The position numbers and the translations under genes are program-made. Below, piece after piece: positions 8,339 through 16,294 of a DNA stretch of 64,000 nucleotides. This DNA comes from Acidobacteriota bacterium. GTDB taxonomy: Bacteria > Acidobacteriota > Vicinamibacteria > Vicinamibacterales > JAKQTR01. Under the pieces are notes generated by a model, which had not been told where the DNA came from, did not search any database, and saw only the letters and a program-made list of their open reading frames with translations. The stretch's first letter is position 1, and every line of letters starts with the position of its first letter. The stretch spans positions 248,001 through 312,000 of the forward strand of contig JAKQTR010000038.1 in the NCBI GenBank assembly GCA_029562975.1. The letters run 5' to 3'.

Positions 8339-10198
8339 ATGAAGAAACTCATCATCACGATCATCGTCCTCGGCGTCATCGCAGGTTCCGTTGGCGCCTA
8401 CTACCGGTACCGCGGCACCGGTGAGCAGGTGAAGGTCTCGAGCCTGCCGGTGACCAGGGGCGAGGTCATCGAGTCCGTCGGCGCGACCGGCACGCTGCAA
8501 GCGGTCACGACGGTGCAGGTCGGCTCGCAGGTGTCCGGCAACATCAAGGCCCTCTACGCCGACTACAACTCGATCGTGAAGAAGGGCCAGATCGTGGCGA
8601 TCCTGGACCCGTCCCTGATCGAGACGCAGATCGAGCAGGCCAAGGCCAACCTGGTCAAGTCCGAGGCCGAGCTCGACAGGCTGAGGGTCTCGCTCGAGGA
8701 CGCCCGGACGAAACTGAAGCGGAGCGAGAGCCTGGCGGCGCGCCAACTCCTGGCGCCGCAGGAGCTGGAGGCCGCCCAGCTGTCGGTCCGGACGATCGAG
8801 GTGCAGATCAAGTCGCAGGAAGCGTCGGTGACGCAGGCGAAGGCCTCGCTCAGCCAGAGCACGGTCAACCTGCAGCACACCGTCATCGAGGCGCCCATCG
8901 ACGGGATCGTCATCTCGCGCAGCGTGGACGTCGGGCAGACAGTGGCCGCCAGCATGAACGCGCCGACGCTGTTCACCATCGCCGCCGACCTCACGAAGAT
9001 GCAGGTCAACGCGAACGTCGACGAGTCGGACGTGGGCCGCATCAGGCCCGGGCAGGTGGTCAAGTTCCGGGTGGACGCCTACCCCCTCGATGAGTTCACC
9101 GGCTCGGTCGCGCAGGTGCGGCTCAACCCCACCACCACGCAGAACGTGGTGACCTACGCCACGGTCATCGACGTGCCGAACAACGACCTGAAACTGAAGC
9201 CCGGCATGACGGCGAACGTGACGATCGAGATCGCGAAGCGCACCGACGTGATTCGCGTCCCGAACGCTGCCCTGCGCTTCCGGCCGACGGCCGATACGTT
9301 CGCCGCGTTGAACCAGCCGGTGCCGCCTGAGCTCCAGCGCGGGCCCGGCGGGGGGCGCGGCAACGGCGCCGGCTTCGCCGGCGGCGCGCCGCAGGGCCAG
9401 GGCGCGCAGAGCCAGGGCGGTCGCGCCGGCCAGCCGGCCAACACCGGGCCGGCGGTCGCGGGGCCGGAGTCCGGGCGCTCCCAGCCGGCCGCTGCGACGC
9501 CGGTTCCGCAAGCTGAGGCGACCCGCGCCCAGCCTCTGTCGGCGGGAGCCGGGCGCCAGGAAGGCCCTCCTCCCCAGGCTGAAGGCCGCGGCGCCGGCAT
9601 GGGGCCCCGGGGCGGTTTCGGCGGCGGCCAGGACCTCACCCCCGAAGAGCGACAGCGCCGGTTCCAGGAGCGCCTGGCGAGCATGTCGCCCGAGGAGCGC
9701 GCGCAGTTCGAGGCGCGGATGCGAGAGCGCGGGCTCGACCCGTCGAACCCCGGCCGCGGGGCGTTCGGTCCTGGCGGGCGGCCGGGCGGCCAGGACGCCG
9801 CAGAACCGCGCGGACCCGCGGCGGCCGCGGATTCGCGGCGCGGGCCGGTCGGATCTGGCCTCCCCGGCGTCGGGACTCCGCGAGCCGGCGGCGCAGTGTC
9901 CGCGCTGAACCAGGCCGGCGCGCAGACAATCGACCAGCTCTTTGGCCCGCTGCCGACGACCGAGACGACGGGGCGGGTGTGGCTCAACGCCAACAACCAG
10001 CTGAAGTCCGTGCGCCTCCGGCTGGGCATCACGGATGGCACCTATACCGAGTTGCTGTCGGGCGAACTGGCCGTGGGCCAGGAAGTCGTCACGGGCGTGA
10101 CCACGCCGGCCCAGGCGGCGGCGGCGGCGACGCGCTCGCCGCTGATGCCCGGCGGCCCCGGCGGGCGTGGCGGCGGGCGGCCCGGCGGAGGCCGGTAG
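8339..10198 (+). CDS. macA: MacA-like membrane fusion protein with a large low-complexity insert
   Basis: Periplasmic adaptor (HlyD/RND-type membrane fusion protein) linking the MacB pump to TolC. The 619-residue chain has an N-terminal membrane anchor (about 3-21), a lipoyl/barrel-sandwich half at about 45-85, a coiled-coil hairpin (about 95-185), the second lipoyl half (about 188-205) and a beta-barrel. Usual MacA proteins are about 370-400 residues. The excess is a Gly/Pro/Gln/Arg-rich insert at about 334-530, with a Spy-like charged segment LTPEERQRRFQERL near 434. After the insert a last membrane-proximal beta segment (about 545-590) resumes. Base composition stays high-GC throughout the insert, with no frameshift. 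macB follows four bases downstream. Confidence 0.88.
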   Translation: MKKLIITIIVLGVIAGSVGAYYRYRGTGEQVKVSSLPVTRGEVIESVGATGTLQAVTTVQVGSQVSGNIKALYADYNSIVKKGQIVAILDPSLIETQIEQAKANLVKSEAELDRLRVSLEDARTKLKRSESLAARQLLAPQELEAAQLSVRTIEVQIKSQEASVTQAKASLSQSTVNLQHTVIEAPIDGIVISRSVDVGQTVAASMNAPTLFTIAADLTKMQVNANVDESDVGRIRPGQVVKFRVDAYPLDEFTGSVAQVRLNPTTTQNVVTYATVIDVPNNDLKLKPGMTANVTIEIAKRTDVIRVPNAALRFRPTADTFAALNQPVPPELQRGPGGGRGNGAGFAGGAPQGQGAQSQGGRAGQPANTGPAVAGPESGRSQPAAATPVPQAEATRAQPLSAGAGRQEGPPPQAEGRGAGMGPRGGFGGGQDLTPEERQRRFQERLASMSPEERAQFEARMRERGLDPSNPGRGAFGPGGRPGGQDAAEPRGPAAAADSRRGPVGSGLPGVGTPRAGGAVSALNQAGAQTIDQLFGPLPTTETTGRVWLNANNQLKSVRLRLGITDGTYTELLSGELAVGQEVVTGVTTPAQAAAAATRSPLMPGGPGGRGGGRPGGGR

Positions 10199-10202
10199 CG
10201 CC

Positions 10203-10982
10203 ATGCCTGTCATCTCGGTTCGCAATCTTCGGAAGACCTACGTCGTCGGCGACATCCAGGTCCATGCCCTGCGGGGCGTGGACCTGGATGTGGAAGCCGG
10301 CGAGTTCCTGTCGGTGACCGGGCCGTCGGGCTCCGGGAAGTCGACCTTCATGCACATCCTCGGCTGCCTCGACCGTCCCACGTCGGGCCAGTACGTGCTC
10401 GACGGACAGGACGTCTCGATGATGTCCAGGGACGCGCTCGCGAAGGTGCGCAACCACCGCATCGGGTTCGTGTTCCAGGGCTTCAACCTGCTGTCGCGGA
10501 CCAGCGCGATCGAGAACGTCGAGCTGCCGCTGCTCTACAGCCGCGATCACATCAGGGGCGCAGACCGCCACGCCCGGGCGCGGGCGGCCCTGGAGATTGT
10601 CGGGCTGCTGGACCGATCGCACCACCACCCGAACCAGCTCTCCGGGGGGCAGCAGCAGCGCGTGGCGATCGCGCGCGCGCTCATCAACAACCCGTCGATC
10701 CTGCTGGCCGACGAGCCGACGGGCAACCTCGACACGCGGACGAGCGTCGAGGTGATGGATGTGTTCCAGCGGCTGAATATCGAACGGGGGATCACCATCC
10801 TCCTGATCACGCACGAGCACGACATCGCGCAGTACGGCACGCGGACCGTCGCGTTCCGGGACGGGCACATCGTCAGCGACGCGCCCAACACGCAGCGCCG
10901 CTGGGCCGAGGTCGAGATGGCGGCCCTGCCGCCGCTCGATCCATCCAACGGCGGGACCACGAACCAGGCGGCAGCGGGGTAA
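10203..10982 (+). CDS. macB: MacB-type ABC transporter ATP-binding protein
   Basis: Cytoplasmic ATPase of a MacB/LolD-type mechanotransmission ABC transporter. The 259-residue protein has Walker A GPSGSGKST (about 40-48), the Q-loop in VFQGFNLL, the ABC signature LSGGQQQRV (about 147), Walker B ILLADEPTG (about 167) and the H-loop in LITHEHD. In E. coli MacB the ATPase and permease are one chain; here they are two genes five bases apart. It starts four bases after the adaptor gene, so the operon is tightly packed. The likely substrate (antibiotic, peptide or lipid) cannot be read from sequence. Confidence 0.93.
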   Translation: MPVISVRNLRKTYVVGDIQVHALRGVDLDVEAGEFLSVTGPSGSGKSTFMHILGCLDRPTSGQYVLDGQDVSMMSRDALAKVRNHRIGFVFQGFNLLSRTSAIENVELPLLYSRDHIRGADRHARARAALEIVGLLDRSHHHPNQLSGGQQQRVAIARALINNPSILLADEPTGNLDTRTSVEVMDVFQRLNIERGITILLITHEHDIAQYGTRTVAFRDGHIVSDAPNTQRRWAEVEMAALPPLDPSNGGTTNQAAAG

Positions 10983-10987
10983 CGGAC

Positions 10988-12211
10988 ATGATGCGACTGC
11001 TCATGATTCTTCGGGTCGCCCTGAAGGCGCTCAACCGCAACAAGATGCGGACGGCGCTCACCATGCTCGGGATGATCATCGGCGTCGCCGCCGTGATTGC
11101 AATGATCGCGCTGGGCAAGGGCGCGCAGGCCTCGATCGAGGACCAGATCCGGTCCGCCGGCACGAACATCATCAACGTGATGGCGGGCAACTTCATGGCA
11201 ATGGGCGTGCGTCAGGGCTCGGGGGCGTCGAACACCCTCACGCCCGAGGACGCGGCGGCCATCCGCAACCAGATTCCCACGGCGCAGTACGTCGCGGCCG
11301 GAGTGAGCACGCGGAACCAGATCATCGCGGGCCACCAGAACTGGCAAACGCGCATCCAGGGCACCGACGTCGACCTGCCCCTCATGCGCTCCTGGCCGAT
11401 GAAGTACGGCCTGTTCTTCACGCCCCAGGACGTGACGACCGCCGCGAAGGTCGTCGTGCTCGGGGCGGTCGTGTCCACGAACCTCTTCGGGGAGGAAACG
11501 GACCCGACGGGCCAGATCGTGCGGATCAAGAACCAGCCCTTCAAGGTGATCGGCGTGCTCGCGAGCAAGGGCGCGGGCACGGGGTTCGAAGACCAGGACG
11601 ACACGGCGATGGTGCCCTACACCACGGCGCAGAAGAAGCTGATGGGCATCCAGCACATCCAGAACGTGACCATCTCGGCGTCGTCGGCGCACGAGGTGAA
11701 GGCCACGGCCGAGGCCATCGCGCAGCTGCTGCGCACGCGCCACAAGATCATGGACGGCAACAACGACGACTTCATGGTCCGGACGATGGAAGAGATGGCG
11801 GCCATGCGCACGGAGACCACGAAGACGATGACGGCCCTGCTCGCCGGCATTGCCGGCGTCTCGCTCCTCGTGGGCGGCATCGGGATCATGAACATCATGC
11901 TCGTGTCGGTGACCGAGCGCACCCGCGAGATCGGCCTTCGCATGGCCATCGGCGCGCGCGGATCCGACGTGCTGACGCAGTTCCTCGTCGAGGCGGTGGT
12001 GCTCAGCCTGTTCGGGGGCAGCATCGGCATCGCGCTCGGGTTCGGCATCTCCTGGGGCGTGACCGAGTTCCTCACCTGGCCGACCACGATCTCGAGCGAG
12101 GCGGTCCTGCTGTCGTTCGGCTTCTCGGCGATCATCGGCATCTTCTTCGGCTTCTATCCGGCCACCAAGGCCGCCAAGCTCGATCCGATCGAGGCGCTCA
12201 GATTCGAGTAA
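10988..12211 (+). CDS. MacB-type ABC transporter permease
   Basis: Inner-membrane permease of the FtsX/MacB class, partner of the ATPase just upstream. The 407 residues show one N-terminal transmembrane helix (about 20-42), a large periplasmic MacB core domain (about 45-270), then three C-terminal helices (about 285-400) with the characteristic GGIGIMNIMLVSVTERTREIG stretch shortened here to its recognisable core GIGIMNIM and ERTREIGLR. Such pumps do not carry substrate through the membrane but drive it through the periplasmic adaptor and TolC channel. The secreted protein at 12233 follows after 21 bases and may belong to the same transcript. Confidence 0.92.
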   Translation: MMRLLMILRVALKALNRNKMRTALTMLGMIIGVAAVIAMIALGKGAQASIEDQIRSAGTNIINVMAGNFMAMGVRQGSGASNTLTPEDAAAIRNQIPTAQYVAAGVSTRNQIIAGHQNWQTRIQGTDVDLPLMRSWPMKYGLFFTPQDVTTAAKVVVLGAVVSTNLFGEETDPTGQIVRIKNQPFKVIGVLASKGAGTGFEDQDDTAMVPYTTAQKKLMGIQHIQNVTISASSAHEVKATAEAIAQLLRTRHKIMDGNNDDFMVRTMEEMAAMRTETTKTMTALLAGIAGVSLLVGGIGIMNIMLVSVTERTREIGLRMAIGARGSDVLTQFLVEAVVLSLFGGSIGIALGFGISWGVTEFLTWPTTISSEAVLLSFGFSAIIGIFFGFYPATKAAKLDPIEALRFE

Positions 12212-12232
12212 CTCACAACCAAGGAGTCCGCC

Positions 12233-12703
12233 ATGACAAGACGGTTCGTGTTCGTAGCCCTCCTCGCCGCGGCCCTGGCCCTGCCGGCCCTCGCCGGAGC
12301 CCAGCCCGCCAACTTCTCCGGGAAGTGGATCCAGGACATGGAGAAAAGCGACCCGATGGGCGGCGGCCGCGGCCCCGCCGGCCCGCAGACGGTGACCATT
12401 ACCCAGACTGCCACCGAACTCACGCTGGAGCGCGAAACGCCCAACGGCGTGATGAAGACCGTCTACAAGCTCGACGGCAGCCCGAGCGTCAACCCCGGCG
12501 GTCGCGGCGGCGAGATCACCAGCACGAGCGCCTGGGAAGGCTCGAAGCTCGTCACGAAGTACACCCGCACCATGGGGCAGAACTCGATGGAGGTGGTCGA
12601 GACCCGCAGCCTGGAGGCCGACGGGACCCTGCTCCTCGTGATGGCGATGAAGGGCGGGCCGATGGGCGACACCACCCGCAAAACCGTGTTTAAGAAGAGC
12701 TAG
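12233..12703 (+). CDS. Secreted beta-rich protein of unknown function
   Basis: A 156-residue exported protein with a signal peptide (about 1-23, ending AGAQP). The mature part begins NFSGKWIQD, followed by alternating beta-strand-like segments, which recalls small lipocalin-like or 'FSGTW' domains common in secreted Acidobacteria proteins. I do not recognise a specific family. A good AAGGAG site precedes ATG 12233. It lies directly behind the MacB permease and may be co-transcribed, and its 3' end overlaps the convergent 12700-12948 gene by four bases. It could be a periplasmic accessory or substrate of the pump, but that is only context-based. Confidence 0.6.
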   Translation: MTRRFVFVALLAAALALPALAGAQPANFSGKWIQDMEKSDPMGGGRGPAGPQTVTITQTATELTLERETPNGVMKTVYKLDGSPSVNPGGRGGEITSTSAWEGSKLVTKYTRTMGQNSMEVVETRSLEADGTLLLVMAMKGGPMGDTTRKTVFKKS

Positions 12704-12948
12704 CGCGCCAGCGACGCCAGCTCCGACTCGAGGGCCGCCAGCGCCTGTTGCAGCATCTCGCGCTGCGCGGGCGCGGCGGCTCTTCCAAGATCGGCTGCCG
12801 CGCGGGCGTGCGCCAGCTCGAGCGTCCGGCAGCGCTGGACCCTCGCCACTTCCTCCCTCGTCAGTTCGCGCTCGCGCATCCGCTCGCGGCTGCGCTGCGC
12901 CTCCTCCTGCTGGTACTCCACCGACTTGCTGTCGAATCCTCGGGCCAT
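12700..12948 (-). CDS. Small charged helical protein, unknown function
   Basis: An 82-residue, strongly charged protein predicted almost wholly helical, with Glu/Arg-rich repeats (EEAQRSRERMRERELTREE) and a leucine-spaced C-terminal helix. No signal peptide or membrane segment is seen. It sits nine bases behind folK on the same strand, at the end of the dksA / ferritin-like / folK operon, which is the main reason for believing it. Its 3' end overlaps the convergent gene by four bases. A coiled-coil partner protein is possible; no function is proposed. Confidence 0.5.
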   Translation of the reverse strand: MARGFDSKSVEYQQEEAQRSRERMRERELTREEVARVQRCRTLELAHARAAADLGRAAAPAQREMLQQALAALESELASLAR

Positions 12949-12957
12949 CGCTGCTGT

Positions 12958-13566
12958 CTACGCCTCCGATATGCGCCCCCCGCCAGCCGGGGGCCGCGGT
13001 TCACAGACGGTCATTCGCGCCGAAAGCGCCGGCTCGCCGGAGCCAGGCAGGCGGATCGCCGGCCCTGGCAGCGGGTCAGGCCCGCCTCTCCGAGCCGATT
13101 GCGCGAGCCACGCGCGGTGGAGGGCGGCCACGGTCGCCCCCGTGACGGGATCGACGAGGTTCGGCGCGATCTCGGACAGCGGACCGAGCACGAAGCCGCG
13201 CTCGCGAAAGCGGGGATGCGGAACCGCGAGGCCGGGCTCGTCGATCACCGCCGAGCCGAAGAGGATCAAGTCCAGGTCGAGAATGCGGGGCGCGCCCGAG
13301 TAGGGCCGCTCGCGGCCGGCGTCCCGCTCGATGGCCAAGAGCGCCTCGAGCAGCGCGCGCGCACCGCCCCCCCAGAGGCCGACTGCGGCGCCGTTGAGAA
13401 ACGGCGGCTGCTCGCCGACGCCTTCCGCGGCGGTCTCGATGAAACGGGAAATGACGACGCCGTCAAGGAGGCGCGCCAGCGCGCGGGAGGCCCCGTCCAG
13501 CGCCGCGAGCCGATCGCCGAGGTTGCTTCCCAGGGCGACCGCGGCGTGGACGGGCATCCGAGTCAC
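12958..13566 (-). CDS. folK: 2-amino-4-hydroxy-6-hydroxymethyldihydropteridine pyrophosphokinase FolK
   Basis: Folate-pathway HPPK, transferring pyrophosphate from ATP to 6-hydroxymethyl-dihydropterin. It shows the N-terminal ALGSNLGDR (about 12-20), the PPFLNG motif, the catalytic APRILDLDLILFG segment and the C-terminal HPRFRERGFVLGPL box. The enzyme core ends near residue 160; the 202-residue chain has a further 40 residues rich in Pro, Gly and Arg that are not part of the usual enzyme. GTG 13566 overlaps the stop of the ferritin-like gene as GTGA, which favours that start; ATG 13557 is the alternative. The neighbours suggest a housekeeping operon. Confidence 0.92.
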   Translation of the reverse strand: MTRMPVHAAVALGSNLGDRLAALDGASRALARLLDGVVISRFIETAAEGVGEQPPFLNGAAVGLWGGGARALLEALLAIERDAGRERPYSGAPRILDLDLILFGSAVIDEPGLAVPHPRFRERGFVLGPLSEIAPNLVDPVTGATVAALHRAWLAQSARRGGPDPLPGPAIRLPGSGEPALSARMTVCEPRPPAGGGRISEA

Positions 13567-14054
13567 CCAACCCAGCGAGCCGCGAGCACGTCGCCCGGGG
13601 TGCCGGCCCCGACGGGCCGCCTCCCGAGCAGGTCGGTGTCTCCGGATGCGGCCTGGGCGAAGAACCGCTGGTGTTCGAGCGCCTCGCCCAGCAGGAGTTC
13701 CAGCATTTTCCGGTCCCGCGCCTGGCTGCAGGCGGCCACCCTGTCGCGCCAGCGGGACTCGAATTCGGCCGCCAGCCTGGCGTCGTCGCCGGCGACGGTC
13801 CGAACGGCGTCGGCGCGGCCGCGCGGAACCGGCAGCGGCGGCGGGTCCGCCGAGTCGTCGGGAACCCCGCCCATGGCCGTGATGGCGCGGCGCAGCCAGT
13901 CGAGGTGGGCCTCTTCGCGTGCGATGGCGAACTGGTAGGCGTTGTTCGCGTCGTAGGAGGCGACAAGCGCCGCGCCGGCCTCATGGCGCCGGCGAAGCGC
14001 CACTTTATCCCGGTACAGGCCCTGGAGCAGCGCCAGGCGGTCCGCGGGCTTCAC
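13563..14054 (-). CDS. Ferritin-like/rubrerythrin-like small protein
   Basis: A 163-residue helical protein with ferritin-like features: an ExxH pair in REEAHLDWLRRAI, and a later segment EALEHQRFF that could complete a di-iron four-helix bundle. The usual rubredoxin domain is absent. I would call it ferritin-like with moderate confidence; it may be a DNA-binding or membrane-targeted variant without iron. GTG 14054 is chosen because it overlaps the dksA stop as GTGA; an upstream extension would run inside dksA. It is flanked by dksA and folK with four-base overlaps on both sides, pointing to translational coupling. Confidence 0.55.
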   Translation of the reverse strand: MKPADRLALLQGLYRDKVALRRRHEAGAALVASYDANNAYQFAIAREEAHLDWLRRAITAMGGVPDDSADPPPLPVPRGRADAVRTVAGDDARLAAEFESRWRDRVAACSQARDRKMLELLLGEALEHQRFFAQAASGDTDLLGRRPVGAGTPGDVLAARWVG

Positions 14055-14380
14055 GTGCTTTGCTTCTCTTTGCAGGTGATGCACACCCGCGTCCACGGGA
14101 TCGCGTTCAGGCGCGCCAGCGAGATCGGCTCGCCGCAGTCCCGGCACGTCCCGTAGGTGCCCTTGTCGAGCCGCACGAGCGCCTCTTCGATCGCCTGCAG
14201 GATCTTCGCGTCCGTCTGCTTCAGCTTGAGCTGGATGTGAACTTCGTTGTTGCCGTCCGCCTGGTCGGCCAGATCGCCCTGGCGCGAACTGCCCTCCATG
14301 GCCGCCGCCAGCGGACGGACGCCGGCCGCCAGGATTTCGGCCTTCTTGCGCACGAGCGCGTCGCGGTAGCTCTCGGACAT
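14051..14380 (-). CDS. dksA: DksA/TraR-family zinc-finger transcription factor
   Basis: Cytoplasmic RNA-polymerase-binding regulator of the DksA/TraR family, acting with ppGpp in the stringent response in model bacteria. The 109-residue protein starts MSESYRDALVRKKAEIL and has a coiled-coil N-terminal half. The C-terminal zinc finger is CRDC (about 78-81) with CITC (about 99-102), around the typical PISLARLNAIPW stretch. ATG 14380 is preferred; the frame is open up to ATG 14416, which would add a 12-residue acidic leader. The coil-tip acidic residues of true DksA are not clearly present, so a TraR/YbiI-like role is also possible. It opens a four-gene operon on the minus strand. Confidence 0.88.
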   Translation of the reverse strand: MSESYRDALVRKKAEILAAGVRPLAAAMEGSSRQGDLADQADGNNEVHIQLKLKQTDAKILQAIEEALVRLDKGTYGTCRDCGEPISLARLNAIPWTRVCITCKEKQST

Positions 14381-14427
14381 CACTCCCACTCCGTCTCCGT
14401 CAGCCACAGGAACCAACCGGTACAGCT

Positions 14428-14433
14428 ATGATA
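14428..14433 (-). promoter_or_regulatory. Candidate extended -10 (TGGTATCAT) for the dksA operon
   Basis: Read on the minus strand, the sequence is TGGTATCAT, an extended -10 form TGNTATCAT, about 48 bases before the ATG at 14380 and 12 bases before the longer ATG at 14416. If this promoter is used, transcription starts inside or at the long form's 5' end, which supports the shorter start. Confidence 0.4.
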
Positions 14434-14511
14434 CCACGCTTACTGCGCCCGGGGCGGACGCCGGCGCAGCGGCCGCGCGGGCGAGCAGGTGATCGCGCGG
14501 CCCGGCTCCGC

Positions 14512-14517
14512 TATCCT
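14512..14517 (+). promoter_or_regulatory. Candidate -10 box TATCCT abutting the pgi start
   Basis: TATCCT ends seven bases before ATG 14525, so the transcript would be leaderless or nearly so. There is no Shine-Dalgarno sequence in the gap. Confidence 0.35.
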
Positions 14518-14524
14518 ATGAGAC

Positions 14525-16294
14525 ATGGCTACTTCCCAGGACTCCATGCCGTCACCGCGCGTGTCCGAGTTCGCCAGCCGCCTCGATGGCCGTCTCGCCG
14601 TCTGGCCCGGCACGATGGCCGCCTGCGTGGACGAGCGCCTCATCGAGATGGACCGCACCCGGATGGTCGAGGGCCTTTACGCCAAGCGGACCGCCTTGTG
14701 GTCCGACGATCCGGCCGTGCAGGCGACCATCGCGGGCCGCCTCGGCTGGCTCGACGCCCCGGACTGGATCCTCCCCCTCGTGCCGCGGCTGGAGCGGTTC
14801 GCCGAGGATGTCCGCGCCAGGGGAACGACGCACGTGGTGCTGCTCGGCATGGGCGGGTCCAGCCTCGCGCCGGAGGTCATTCGCGCCGTGATGGGTGTGC
14901 GGCCCGGCTGGCCGGCGTTTCGGATGCTCGATTCGACGGACCCGGCGAGCGTCGCGGCCGTCGACGCCGCCATCGATCTGCCTCGCACGCTCTTCCTGCT
15001 CGCGAGCAAGTCCGGCGGCACGATCGAGCCAAACTCGATGGCGGCGCACTTCCGCGGACGCCTCGAGGCCCTCGGCCTCGCGCGCTGGTCCGACCATTTC
15101 GTCGCCATCACCGACGAAGGCACGGCCCTGCACCGCCGCGCCGTCGCCGAGGGTTTCCGGGACCTCTTCCTGAACCCTTCGGACATCGGCGGGCGGTATT
15201 CCGCGCTGTCGTTCTTCGGGCTCGTGCCGGCCGCGCTGATGGGCCACTCCCCTGCCGCCATCGTCGATTGGGCTCGCGCAATGCTCTGGCTGTGCGGGCC
15301 GCACCGGCCGCTGACGGCCAACCCGGCCGCGCGGCTCGCCGCCGTGATGGCCGCCGGCGCGCTGAGCGGCCGGGACAAGCTGACGCTGGTGGCGCCCGAC
15401 GACCTCTCCGCCATCGGCCTCTGGGCGGACCAACTGGTCGCGGAGAGCACAGGGAAGCAGGGGCGCGGCCTCATCCCGGTTGTCGGGGAGCGGCTCGGAG
15501 CTCCACGCGCCTACGGGTCCGACCGCGTGATGGTTCACCTCGGCCACGAGCGCCGGCCGGACGCGGCCGCGCGCGACCGGTTGCGCGAGATCGCCGCGGA
15601 CGGTACGCCGCTCGTGCAGATCGAGCTGGTCGAGCCGGCGGCCGTCGGCGCGGAATTCGTGCGCTGGGAGCTCGCCACGGCGATGGCGGGCGCGCTTGTG
15701 GGCGTGAATCCGTTCGACGAGCCCAACGTGCAGCAGGCGAAGGACGCCACGGGACGCCTGCTGGACGCGCACCGGGCGGGGCAGCCCCTGACGCACCCGG
15801 CCCGGGCGGCGGTGATCGCCGGGGTGAGCGCCCGGCTGTCGAAAGCCGCCTGCGACGGGCTCGGGAACCGGCCGGCCGACGCCTTCCTGTCGCTGCTGCG
15901 GACGGGGGACTACTTCGCCATCCTGGCCTACCTTGGCCCCGACCCGCAGTGGCTCGAGCCGCTCGAGCGGCTCCGGGAGGCGGTTCGGGCCGAGACCAGA
16001 TGCGCGACGACGTTCGGGTACGGACCGCGTTACCTCCATTCAACCGGGCAGCTGCACAAGGGCGGGCCCAACACGGGAGTCTATCTCGTCATCACGGCCG
16101 AGCCCGCCGCTGACATCACGGTACCCGGCGAGGCGTTCAGTTTCGGCGTCCTCGAGCGAGCCCAGGCGGTCGGCGACTTCGCGTCCCTGGATGCGGCAGG
16201 CCGCCGGGCGCTCCACGTGAACCTGCCCGCGCACGGCGCCGGGTCTCTCGAGCGCGTGTGCGCGGACTTGCTGCACGGCATGACGATTCCATAG
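14525..16294 (+). CDS. pgi: Glucose-6-phosphate isomerase, of the kind fused to transaldolase elsewhere
   Basis: Glycolytic/gluconeogenic enzyme converting glucose-6-phosphate and fructose-6-phosphate. The 589-residue chain has two sugar-isomerase (SIS) domains: the first with LLGMGGSSLAPEV (about 106-118) and SKSGGTIEPNS (about 162-172), the second followed by the active-site stretch STGQLHKGGPNTG (about 505). The GPRYLHSTGQLHKGG signature is that of the isomerase half of bifunctional transaldolase-PGI proteins; no transaldolase domain is present. It is divergent from dksA. About 395 bases separate it from the next gene. Confidence 0.88.
   Translation: MATSQDSMPSPRVSEFASRLDGRLAVWPGTMAACVDERLIEMDRTRMVEGLYAKRTALWSDDPAVQATIAGRLGWLDAPDWILPLVPRLERFAEDVRARGTTHVVLLGMGGSSLAPEVIRAVMGVRPGWPAFRMLDSTDPASVAAVDAAIDLPRTLFLLASKSGGTIEPNSMAAHFRGRLEALGLARWSDHFVAITDEGTALHRRAVAEGFRDLFLNPSDIGGRYSALSFFGLVPAALMGHSPAAIVDWARAMLWLCGPHRPLTANPAARLAAVMAAGALSGRDKLTLVAPDDLSAIGLWADQLVAESTGKQGRGLIPVVGERLGAPRAYGSDRVMVHLGHERRPDAAARDRLREIAADGTPLVQIELVEPAAVGAEFVRWELATAMAGALVGVNPFDEPNVQQAKDATGRLLDAHRAGQPLTHPARAAVIAGVSARLSKAACDGLGNRPADAFLSLLRTGDYFAILAYLGPDPQWLEPLERLREAVRAETRCATTFGYGPRYLHSTGQLHKGGPNTGVYLVITAEPAADITVPGEAFSFGVLERAQAVGDFASLDAAGRRALHVNLPAHGAGSLERVCADLLHGMTIP

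Noticed and set aside
6584-10225. Minus-strand open frame of about 1,213 codons opposite the TolC and MacA genes
   Set aside because: It is a GC-rich shadow of well-supported plus-strand genes; its translation is Arg/His/Gly-rich low complexity with no domain.
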